From: Candidatus Gastranaerophilales bacterium
Lineage (GTDB): Bacteria; Cyanobacteriota; Vampirovibrionia; Gastranaerophilales; Gastranaerophilaceae
NCBI GenBank assembly: GCA_944325615.1
Contig: CALVAU010000187.1
Span: 1-9,104 of the forward strand
Direction: 5' to 3'
DNA length: 9,104 nt
Made by a program: the position numbers and the translations under genes. Positions within the stretch are counted from its first letter, which is position 1, and each line of letters opens with the position of its first letter. Of this stretch, positions 1-6,483 are shown piece by piece. The notes under the pieces were generated by a model. It made no database searches and was not told where the DNA came from. It worked only from the letters and a program-made list of their open reading frames with translations.

Positions 1-2
1 AA

Positions 3-1601
3 ATAGAAAGACTTTCTACAGAAAGAGTAAAAACAGGAGTTCCGTTAGGTACTCACTGTATAAATCCGTTCACAGGAGAAAAATTCCCGCTATGGACTGC
101 AGATTATGCATTGGTAGAATACGGAACAGGTGCTGTAATGGCTGTACCTACTCACGATACAAGAGATTTTGATTTTGCTAAAAAATACAATCTTCCAATG
201 AAAGTTGTAATTAAAAATCCTGAAAATCCTTCAGATTGCAAAGATGCAGCTTACACAGATCCAGGAATTATGGTAAATTCAGGGGAATTCAACGGAATGA
301 ATAATGAAGATGCCAAAAAAGCGATTACTGAAAAGGCTGTAAAAGAGGGATTTGGTGAATTTAAGACACAATACAGATTACGTGACTGGCTTGTATCACG
401 TCAGAGATATTGGGGAGCTCCAATTCCTGTTGTATATTGCGAAAAATGCGGAATACAACCGGTACCGGAAGATCAGCTTCCTGTGTTATTACCAAAAGAT
501 GTTGATTTCAGCGTAGTCGGTAAATCTCCGATTACAACATCAAAAACTTTCGTAGAAACGACTTGTCCTTGTTGTGGTGGCCCTGCAAGAAGAGAAACTG
601 ATACAATGGATACATTTGTATGCTCAAGCTGGTATTATTTGAGATATTCAGACGCAAAAAATGATAAAATGCCATTTGCAAAAGATAAAGTAAATAAATG
701 GCTTCCTGTAGATCAGTATGTAGGCGGAATTGAGCACGCAATTTTACACTTGTTGTACTCAAGATTTTTCACAAAAGCACTCAGAGATTTAGGACTTTTG
801 GATTTTGATGAGCCGTTTAAAAACTTGCTTACTCAAGGTATGGTGTTAAAAGACGGTGCTAAAATGTCAAAATCAAAAGGAAATACAGTAGATCCTGATG
901 AAATATTTGAAAATTACGGAGCTGATACTGCAAGATTATTTATCTTGTCTGATTCACCACCGGCGAGAGATTTTGACTGGTCAGATGCAGGTGTAGAAGG
1001 TTGTTATAAATTCCTAAATCGTGTATGGCGTCTGATTTCGTCTAACGCAAGCAATATTACACTAGATTATAAATTGAATTTCCCGCTTAAAAAAGACAAT
1101 GATGATCTTGTGCGTCTTGTACATATTGCAATCAAGGGGATTTCTAATGACATAGCAAATGATTTCCAATTTAATACAGTAATTTCAAAATATCGTGAAT
1201 TAGTAAATGCTATATATGATTGGTGCGGTAAAAAGGCTCAATTTGATGATGAAGATAAGCAGGTTGCAAGCTTTGCTATTTTAACTCTTATCAAATTAAT
1301 TTCACCAGTAGCTGTTCACTTATCAGAAGAAGCTTGGCATGAATTAGGTGCAAAAACTTCAATTCATGATGAAGCTTGGCCTGTGTGGGATGAAAATCTT
1401 GCAAAAGCTAGTTCAATTACTCTTGTTGTTCAGGTAAACGGCAAATTGAGAGATAAAATAGAAGCCGATGAATCTTCAACTGAAGAGGATTTGAAACAAT
1501 TGGCTCTATCAAGTGCTAAGGTGAAAGAATTTACTGATGGAAAAACTATTGTAAAAACGATTGTTGTTCCGAAAAAATTGGTAAATATTGTAGTAAAATA
1601 A
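3..1601 (+). CDS. leuS: Leucyl-tRNA synthetase, 5'-truncated by window edge
   Basis: This gene encodes a cytoplasmic class I aminoacyl-tRNA synthetase that charges tRNA-Leu. The reading frame is open from base 3, so the N-terminus with the HIGH motif lies outside the window; 532 codons are visible. The fragment begins in the CP1 editing domain, where HDTRD holds the conserved Asp (fragment residue 55) that binds the amino group of the mischarged amino acid. Next come the RDWLVSRQRYWGAPIP segment, a zinc-binding insert with Cys pairs at residues 146/149 and 188/191, the KMSKS loop (bases 861-875), the anticodon-binding helical domain and the small C-terminal domain (VNGKLRDKI). The link between LLTQGMVL and KMSKS is only a few residues. 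The leucine-specific insertion found there in E. coli-type LeuS is therefore absent, as in Bacillus-type enzymes. The gene ends at a strong terminator and faces the minus-strand acetyltransferase gene. Identification is secure. Confidence 0.97.
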   Translation: MERLSTERVKTGVPLGTHCINPFTGEKFPLWTADYALVEYGTGAVMAVPTHDTRDFDFAKKYNLPMKVVIKNPENPSDCKDAAYTDPGIMVNSGEFNGMNNEDAKKAITEKAVKEGFGEFKTQYRLRDWLVSRQRYWGAPIPVVYCEKCGIQPVPEDQLPVLLPKDVDFSVVGKSPITTSKTFVETTCPCCGGPARRETDTMDTFVCSSWYYLRYSDAKNDKMPFAKDKVNKWLPVDQYVGGIEHAILHLLYSRFFTKALRDLGLLDFDEPFKNLLTQGMVLKDGAKMSKSKGNTVDPDEIFENYGADTARLFILSDSPPARDFDWSDAGVEGCYKFLNRVWRLISSNASNITLDYKLNFPLKKDNDDLVRLVHIAIKGISNDIANDFQFNTVISKYRELVNAIYDWCGKKAQFDDEDKQVASFAILTLIKLISPVAVHLSEEAWHELGAKTSIHDEAWPVWDENLAKASSITLVVQVNGKLRDKIEADESSTEEDLKQLALSSAKVKEFTDGKTIVKTIVVPKKLVNIVVK

Positions 1602-1627
1602 CAGTTTAAAATGTAAATTAAAATTAT

Positions 1628-1664
1628 CAGGTATTCGATTAAATTCGGATGCCTGTTTTGTTTT
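1628..1664 (+). terminator. Intrinsic terminator of leuS
   Basis: A 10-pair stem (1628-1637 with 1646-1655, two G-U wobbles) closes an 8-base loop and is followed by TTTTGTTTT. It starts 26 bases after the leuS stop. On the minus strand the two wobbles become A-C mismatches, so the structure is weaker there. It is followed there by a T-rich stretch and could still weakly terminate the convergent acetyltransferase gene. Confidence 0.8.
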
Positions 1665-2259
1665 CAGGCAGATACATTGCAAGGCACCATTTTCTGTATT
1701 TTTGCGGAAGCGGTTCTCCAAGAGCTCTATATTTGTCTATAATTTCAATTTTCTGTTTATCCTGAGAATTAAATCCCATTTTTCTATAAAAATAAAAAGG
1801 CGGATTTGATTCATTTACTGCATCAAGGTGTATTCTTCCGTCACAGTCATATCTTCGACTTTCGGCTTTTGCGAGATTGATTAATTTTGTACCTATACCT
1901 TTTCTCATCTCTTTAGCTTTAATTCTTGATATATAAAAAGAGTGATAGATATCTTTATCAGGATAGTATTCTTCACAGCCTCTGACAAGGTATTTATAAC
2001 CTTTTAGTCGTCCGAGTTGTTTGCTGTATGTTATTTTACCAGTTTTGTTATCAAGTTTTACTTCCGAAAGCAGATAATTATCACCTACTTTTGCTACAAT
2101 TTCATTTGTATTTTTATTGAATTGTTTTATCTCTAATAAAGAATGGACTTTTAATATTCTTTTTATATTTTCGAGTTTTCTGTATTTATAGCTCAATTCA
2201 GGCATTTGGAAGAACTTTAAAATGTTTTTAGATATTTCAAAAATACTTGTCATACTCAT
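1639..2259 (-). CDS. GNAT-family N-acetyltransferase
   Basis: The 206-residue protein is a probable acetyl-CoA-dependent N-acetyltransferase; its substrate cannot be told from sequence. The C-terminal half carries the GNAT core. A beta strand (HSFYISRIKA) leads into the pyrophosphate-binding loop MRKGIG (residues 118-123). The first position of this loop is Met rather than the usual Arg/Gln. A helix follows, then the strand IHLDAV and the motif NPPFYFYRKMGF (152-163) with the usual Tyr. The first 80 residues are Lys-rich and match nothing I recognise. The ATG at 2259 is the first of two close Met codons (the other at 2253), and neither has a clear ribosome binding site. The gene stands alone, convergent to leuS and divergent from murC, and looks like an inserted single-gene unit. 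Its stop codon lies in the loop of the leuS terminator. Family assignment is good; function is unknown. Confidence 0.82.
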   Translation of the reverse strand: MSMTSIFEISKNILKFFQMPELSYKYRKLENIKRILKVHSLLEIKQFNKNTNEIVAKVGDNYLLSEVKLDNKTGKITYSKQLGRLKGYKYLVRGCEEYYPDKDIYHSFYISRIKAKEMRKGIGTKLINLAKAESRRYDCDGRIHLDAVNESNPPFYFYRKMGFNSQDKQKIEIIDKYRALGEPLPQKYRKWCLAMYLPENKTGIRI

Positions 2260-2359
2260 ATAAAGTTCGCAAAAAATAAAGTTTGCTATTTTTCTAGATT
2301 TTATATAAATATTTTTTTTACAAAAGGTTAATATTCAGTTCTTTTCAAAAATTATGTAA

Positions 2360-2365
2360 TATAAT
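2360..2365 (+). promoter_or_regulatory. Probable -10 box of the murC operon promoter
   Basis: A perfect TATAAT sits 39 bases before the murC start, predicting transcription from about 2372 and a leader of roughly 33 bases. No good -35 hexamer is present at 16-18 bases upstream. The promoter may therefore be weak or need an activator. It lies in the 145-base divergent region shared with the acetyltransferase gene, where I saw only a poor TATAAA (about 2300-2305) for the opposite strand. Confidence 0.55.
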
Positions 2366-2404
2366 TAAGTAAGTAGATAGTAGTAATAGATTAGGGATAG
2401 AGCT

Positions 2405-3781
2405 TTGAATAAGAAATATCATTTTATAGCAATAGGTGGTGTTGGAATGAGCGGACTAGCCAAGTATCTTCTTGAAAATGGCTGTGAAGTATCAGGCTCA
2501 GACATCAAAGATAGTAAATATATTGAAAAATTAAGAAAATTAGGTGCAAAAGTATATATCGGACATAGTGAAAGTAATATGCCTGATGACTGTGTTGTTG
2601 TTGCAAGTACTGCAATTAGGGAAGACAATCCGGAATTAGTGAAAGCTAAAAGATTGGGATTGACAGTATATCACAGATCAGATTTGTTAGCTGAAATTTC
2701 AAGACAAGATAAATTCTTTATCGGATTTTCAGGAACTCACGGTAAAACTACAACAAGCGGTTTAGCTTCTTATGTAATGGATTTAGCAGGTTATGCACCT
2801 TCATTCGTTGTCGGTGGGATAATTCCTGAATTGGGAGTCAATTCTCAGTCAACAAAAGGAAAATATTTTATTGCAGAGTTGGATGAAAGTGATGGTACTA
2901 TTGTAAAATATGCTCCGAATATTTGTGTAATAAATAACTTAGAGCCTGATCATTTGGATTTTTATAAAGATGGTATGAAGTCACTTCTTGCAACTTTTGA
3001 AAAATTTATTTCTAACGTAAAAGAAGATTCTATTGTGTTGATAAACAATGATTGTGAAGTGTTGAAACAGTTGCACGCTCATAAAGTTATGACATTTGGA
3101 CTTAATAGTGCTGATTATGTTGCAAAGAATATTGTATTTACACAAGACTGTACAACCTTTGATGTCTATTATAAAGATGAGTTGTTGACATCATTATCAA
3201 TAATTTTGAAAGGTCGTCATAATGTCTATAATGCATTAGCTGTTATAGCAAGCTTGCAGCAGGCAGGAGTCGATATCGAAAAAATTAAAAAACACTTTGC
3301 TACATTTACTGGAATGGGCAGAAGATTCCAAAAGGTAGGAGAATTTGACGGAATTTCAATATATGACGATTATGCTCACCATCCGACTGAAATCAAGGCA
3401 ACTTTATCTTGTGCGGAAAGTTTCAAAAACAAACGTGTGATTGCAGTATTTCAACCGCACAGATATACAAGATTAAAAAATCTTTGGAATGATTTCTTAG
3501 ATGCTTTTGATGGCGTGGATAAGGTTATCGTAACCGATGTATATGCAGCATCAGAGGATCCGATAGAAGGTGTCAGTGGAAGAGCCTTTGCTAAAGAATT
3601 GGCGGAAAAATCTAATATCAATTGTGAATATATAAGCGGTGATATGAGAGAGGTTGCAAAAAAAATGTATCCGTCATTAGAAAACGGTGATGTCATAATC
3701 GGTCTTGGAGCTGGTACTATTACCGCATTAGGAAAAGAACTTCTGACATTAAATGAGGGGCTTGTAAACGTTGCTAATTGA
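2405..3781 (+). CDS. murC: UDP-N-acetylmuramate--L-alanine ligase, TTG start
   Basis: MurC adds L-Ala to UDP-MurNAc, the first amino-acid step of the peptidoglycan stem peptide, in the cytoplasm with ATP. The 458-residue length is normal. The N-terminal UDP-binding domain starts with the Gly-rich GGVGMSG loop (11-17). The central domain has the P-loop GTHGKTT (110-116), ELDESDG (158-164) and NNLEPDHLD (177-185). The C-terminal domain begins near the GMGRRFQ segment (303-309) and contains DDYAHHPTEI (321-330). The start is TTG at 2405. An in-frame TAG at 2387-2389 blocks any extension, and the next Met lies inside the Gly-rich loop and would destroy it. AGGGA (2393-2397) is a fair ribosome binding site seven bases upstream. 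It is the first gene of the cell-wall operon, and its 3' end overlaps murB by 11 bases. Confidence 0.97.
   Translation: MNKKYHFIAIGGVGMSGLAKYLLENGCEVSGSDIKDSKYIEKLRKLGAKVYIGHSESNMPDDCVVVASTAIREDNPELVKAKRLGLTVYHRSDLLAEISRQDKFFIGFSGTHGKTTTSGLASYVMDLAGYAPSFVVGGIIPELGVNSQSTKGKYFIAELDESDGTIVKYAPNICVINNLEPDHLDFYKDGMKSLLATFEKFISNVKEDSIVLINNDCEVLKQLHAHKVMTFGLNSADYVAKNIVFTQDCTTFDVYYKDELLTSLSIILKGRHNVYNALAVIASLQQAGVDIEKIKKHFATFTGMGRRFQKVGEFDGISIYDDYAHHPTEIKATLSCAESFKNKRVIAVFQPHRYTRLKNLWNDFLDAFDGVDKVIVTDVYAASEDPIEGVSGRAFAKELAEKSNINCEYISGDMREVAKKMYPSLENGDVIIGLGAGTITALGKELLTLNEGLVNVAN
3755..3773 (+). promoter_or_regulatory. Ribosome binding site and TTG start of murB
   Basis: GAGGGG at 3755-3760 lies ten bases before TTG 3771, inside the end of murC. 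An in-frame TTG at 3762 is followed at once by TAA (3765-3767), so translation of murB cannot start earlier. TTG 3771 is the only usual start codon that keeps the conserved N-terminus, and it fits an 11-base overlap with murC. Confidence 0.65.
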
Positions 3782-4667
3782 AGAAAATTTTGAAATAAAA
3801 AAACTCACATCTTTCAAATGCGGTGGAAAAGTTAAGAAAGTTATTTTTCCTGAATGTGTTGATGATTTTTCAAAAGCATTAGAAGAAAATCCTGACGCTA
3901 AGGTCTTTGGAAATCTTTCAAATACACTAATATCAACTGACGGATATGACGGTGTGATTATTTTGACTACAAAGATGGACAGGTTTTCTTTTGAAGGTGA
4001 TACCGTATTTGCTGAAGCCGGTCTTAAAGGTCCAAAGTTATCACAAGCAGCAGCAGAAAAAGGGCTAAGCGGTTTAGAGTTTATGATAGCTTTCCCTGGT
4101 TCTGTAGGCGGTGAAGTCTTTATGAATGCGGGAGCTCATGGGCAATCTATCAGTGATGTTTTTGTCGAAGCTCTTTGCTATTCTTCAGAAAAAGGCCTTT
4201 TTAAAATGTTAAAAGAGAATATGCATTTTGCATATAGAACATCAATTTGTCAAAAGGAAAATATAATTATCTTATCTGCAAAATTCAAATTGAAACCGGC
4301 TTCAAGTTCAGATATTGAAGCAAAAATGCAGGAAAATTTAAAATTCAGAAAAGATAGACAACCGTCGCTAGCCTTGCCGAATTGCGGAAGTGTATTCAGA
4401 AACCCGGAAGGAGATTCTGCAGGAAGGCTTTTAGAGAGTGTTGGTGCTAAAAATTTCACATCAGGTACAGCTAGAGTTTATGAAAATCATGCAAATTTTA
4501 TAATTAATTCAGCAGATGCAACCTCAGAAGAAATTCTAGGGTTAATGCTGAAAATGCATAATGCTGTAAAAAATGAGTATAATATAAAATTAATGCCCGA
4601 GGTAAGATATTTGGGTGGATGCAATCAAAGAGAGGATGAAATATGCAAAATATTATATCAAAAGTAG
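3771..4667 (+). CDS. murB: UDP-N-acetylenolpyruvoylglucosamine reductase, TTG start
   Basis: MurB is the FAD- and NADPH-dependent enzyme that reduces UDP-GlcNAc-enolpyruvate to UDP-MurNAc, the substrate that MurC then uses. At 298 residues it is of the short, Bacillus-like kind. The FAD-binding segments are GNLSNTL (47-53) and FPGSVGGEVFMNAGAHG (108-124). Expected active-site residues are visible: Arg156 in YRTS, the proton-donor Ser207 in NCGSVFRNP, and Glu277 in PEVR near the C-terminus. The usual GxGSN turn reads GNLSN here, so one Gly is replaced by Leu; this is mild divergence. The gene overlaps murC by 11 bases and ddl by 25 bases, which implies translational coupling. The TTG start should keep its expression low. 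Identification is secure. Confidence 0.95.
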   Translation: MLIEENFEIKKLTSFKCGGKVKKVIFPECVDDFSKALEENPDAKVFGNLSNTLISTDGYDGVIILTTKMDRFSFEGDTVFAEAGLKGPKLSQAAAEKGLSGLEFMIAFPGSVGGEVFMNAGAHGQSISDVFVEALCYSSEKGLFKMLKENMHFAYRTSICQKENIIILSAKFKLKPASSSDIEAKMQENLKFRKDRQPSLALPNCGSVFRNPEGDSAGRLLESVGAKNFTSGTARVYENHANFIINSADATSEEILGLMLKMHNAVKNEYNIKLMPEVRYLGGCNQREDEICKILYQK

Positions 4668-5593
4668 ATAAAGATGCTAAAATTGCAGTTTTAGCAGGAG
4701 GTATGTCAAGCGAAGCTGAAGTTTCAATGAGATCTGGTAAAGGTTGTTTTGAAGCGCTTAAAAGATTGGGATACAAAAATGCAGAATTAGTAATTGTAGA
4801 TAAAAATATTTCTCAAGTTTTGCAAAACGGTAACTATGATTATGCATACAATGCCCTCCATGGTAAGTACGGAGAGGATGGTTGCATTCAAGGTATTCTG
4901 GAAATTTTGCAAATTCCATATTCAGGTTGCGGTGTAATGGCAAGTTCAGTTTGTATGAATAAAGAATACACAAAAAGAATTTTATCTACAGATTCAGAAA
5001 TTCCATTGATAAAATCTGTTTTTGTAAGAAAAGGTGATGATGTAAAAGCGAAAACTAAAGACTTAAAATATCCGCTGATTACAAAACCTGTCTGTGAAGG
5101 CTCAAGCTTTGGTATGACAAAGGTTAATACTCCTGATGAATTGGAAAAAGCATATCAAGAAGCCGTAAAATATAATGATGATGTTTTGATTGAGGAGTAT
5201 TTAGTAGGAATTTGTGCGACTGTCGGAGTGCTTGAGTGTGAAGGTGAACCTTTTGCAACAGAAATTTTGGAATTACGTCCGAAAAATGAATGGTATGATT
5301 ACGAAGCTAAATATACAAAAGGTATGACAGAATTTATTTTACCTGCTGAATTATCAGATGACCTTACAAAAAAAGTTAAAACAATCGCAGTCAAAGCTCA
5401 CCAAATTGCGGGCTGCAGTGGTGTCTCAAGGGTTGACTTTTTGATAGTTGATGGTATTCCTTATGTATTGGAAATTAATACAAGCCCCGGAATGACAGAA
5501 ACAAGTGATCTCCCAGCTCAATCTGCAGTAATGGGTATATCCTATGATGAATTGGTACAGTTAATTTTAAATAGCGTAGGATTGAATAAGTAA
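4643..5593 (+). CDS. ddl: D-alanine--D-alanine ligase
   Basis: This ATP-grasp enzyme joins two D-Ala for the end of the peptidoglycan stem peptide. The 316-residue length is typical. Visible motifs are GGMSSEAEVS with the substrate-binding Glu26, NALHGKYGEDG (70-80), YSGCGVMASSVCMNK (93-107), and KPVCEGSSFGM (148-158) with the loop serines. YDYEAKY (218-224) is the omega loop; its final Tyr is the residue typical of D-Ala-D-Ala rather than D-Ala-D-lactate ligases. RVDF and LEINTSPGMT supply the metal ligands Asp265, Glu277 and Asn279. The ATG at 4643 follows AGAGGA (4631-4636) with a six-base spacing. The gene starts 25 bases inside the end of murB, a strong sign of coupled expression. No vancomycin-resistance-type feature is seen. 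Confidence 0.96.
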   Translation: MQNIISKVDKDAKIAVLAGGMSSEAEVSMRSGKGCFEALKRLGYKNAELVIVDKNISQVLQNGNYDYAYNALHGKYGEDGCIQGILEILQIPYSGCGVMASSVCMNKEYTKRILSTDSEIPLIKSVFVRKGDDVKAKTKDLKYPLITKPVCEGSSFGMTKVNTPDELEKAYQEAVKYNDDVLIEEYLVGICATVGVLECEGEPFATEILELRPKNEWYDYEAKYTKGMTEFILPAELSDDLTKKVKTIAVKAHQIAGCSGVSRVDFLIVDGIPYVLEINTSPGMTETSDLPAQSAVMGISYDELVQLILNSVGLNK

Positions 5594-5606
5594 TCGGTTT
5601 TAATTG

Positions 5607-6473
5607 ATGGAAGAGGAAAAATATTCACAGCAAGAAGAAATAGTTGACGGAAAGCGTCTCGTAAAAAAGATGCAGCGTCGTCGCCATGTTAGACAAGGCA
5701 GAAAAAGAATGAATGTTATTAAAACTTTTCTTTGTCTTGTAATGAATATTGCGATTATTTTTGCTCTTGTATATTTGACAAAAATGCCTTGGTGGTACCT
5801 TCCTAAAAATGCATTTTCGACTTCAGACAGTGGAGCTTTGGAAATATTAAATAATAATATAGTATCGACTCAAAAAATTCTTGCAGCTTTAAAAACGGAA
5901 AAAGTTCCGGAAGTTCCAATCTATATGGCAAAGACTAAAAATTTGAAGGATAAGTTGATGCAATTTCCACCGATTGAGGATGTGTATATCAGAAGATATG
6001 CATTTCCGGCGAGATTGCAGATTATAGTCAGAGAGCGTGAGCCTTTTATAACTGTATCACCTGATGCAAAAGTCGCACCGGTCGCGTTTTTTACTAAAGA
6101 TGGCAAGCTTATCGGAAGAGAATACTTACCTTTTAAAAAAGATTATAAGACATTAAAAGTATTGTCTTATGGTAATAAGGGTGATGATTATGCCAAATGG
6201 GATATGAAGAAGCTCCAAAAAATTGATAATATTGCGCGACTTATCGAAACTTATTCAGGAGAAACTGTTGAATATATTGACTTGAGAAATCCTGAAGACG
6301 TATATGTAAAAATAAAATCAGTAAACATAAGACTTGGAAGATTGGATGAAAACGTTTATGAGAGGATAAAACGTATTCCTTCAATAATACCTCAAGTTCA
6401 GTTAATGGATTCAAAAATAAAATATCTTGATTTACGCTGGGAAGATACAAATTATTTAAAATTAGACGAGTAG
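5607..6473 (+). CDS. ftsQ: Cell division protein FtsQ (POTRA domain)
   Basis: FtsQ/DivIB is a single-pass membrane protein of the divisome that links early and late division proteins. The 288-residue protein has a basic cytoplasmic N-terminus (RRRHVRQGRKR, about 24-34) and one membrane helix (about 37-59), followed by an extracytoplasmic part. The segment LKDKLMQFPPIEDVYIRRYAFPARLQIIVREREPF (split here by family logic at about 113-147) matches the end of a POTRA domain. The C-terminal domain ends in a strand of the type YLDLRWED (about 273-280), as in FtsQ proteins. I chose ATG 5607 over the TTG just before it at 5604; neither has a clear ribosome binding site, so coupling to ddl (13 bases upstream) is likely. 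Sequence similarity within the family is low, so the call also rests on position after murC-murB-ddl. Confidence 0.87.
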   Translation: MEEEKYSQQEEIVDGKRLVKKMQRRRHVRQGRKRMNVIKTFLCLVMNIAIIFALVYLTKMPWWYLPKNAFSTSDSGALEILNNNIVSTQKILAALKTEKVPEVPIYMAKTKNLKDKLMQFPPIEDVYIRRYAFPARLQIIVREREPFITVSPDAKVAPVAFFTKDGKLIGREYLPFKKDYKTLKVLSYGNKGDDYAKWDMKKLQKIDNIARLIETYSGETVEYIDLRNPEDVYVKIKSVNIRLGRLDENVYERIKRIPSIIPQVQLMDSKIKYLDLRWEDTNYLKLDE

Positions 6474-6477
6474 GAGG
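6472..6477 (+). promoter_or_regulatory. Strong ribosome binding site of nadE
   Basis: AGGAGG lies six bases before ATG 6484 and overlaps the ftsQ stop codon (6471-6473). It is the best Shine-Dalgarno match in the window and suggests that nadE is translated more strongly than the genes before it. Confidence 0.85.
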
Positions 6478-6483
6478 AACTAT

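Noticed and set aside
532..762. Minus-strand open frame inside leuS
   Set aside because: It lies wholly within a conserved coding region on the other strand and shows no recognisable domain. Similar frames inside murC, murB, ddl and ftsQ were rejected on the same ground.
1509..1721. Minus-strand open frame across the leuS end and the acetyltransferase 3' end
   Set aside because: It overlaps two real genes and a terminator, with low-complexity Phe/Asn-rich translation and no family likeness.
2260..2330. Promoter for the acetyltransferase gene on the minus strand
   Set aside because: TATAAA at about 2300-2305 has no usable -35 partner at 16-18 bases, and A/T runs here produce such matches by chance.
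2366..2400. TAG-rich microrepeats in the murC leader
   Set aside because: Short imperfect repeats in AT-rich DNA without regular spacing or a dyad. They are not enough for a repeat or operator call.
3911..3931. MurB loss of function because GxGSN reads GNLSN
   Set aside because: All catalytic positions (Arg156, Ser207, Glu277) remain and the rest of the FAD site is normal, so this is likely tolerated divergence.
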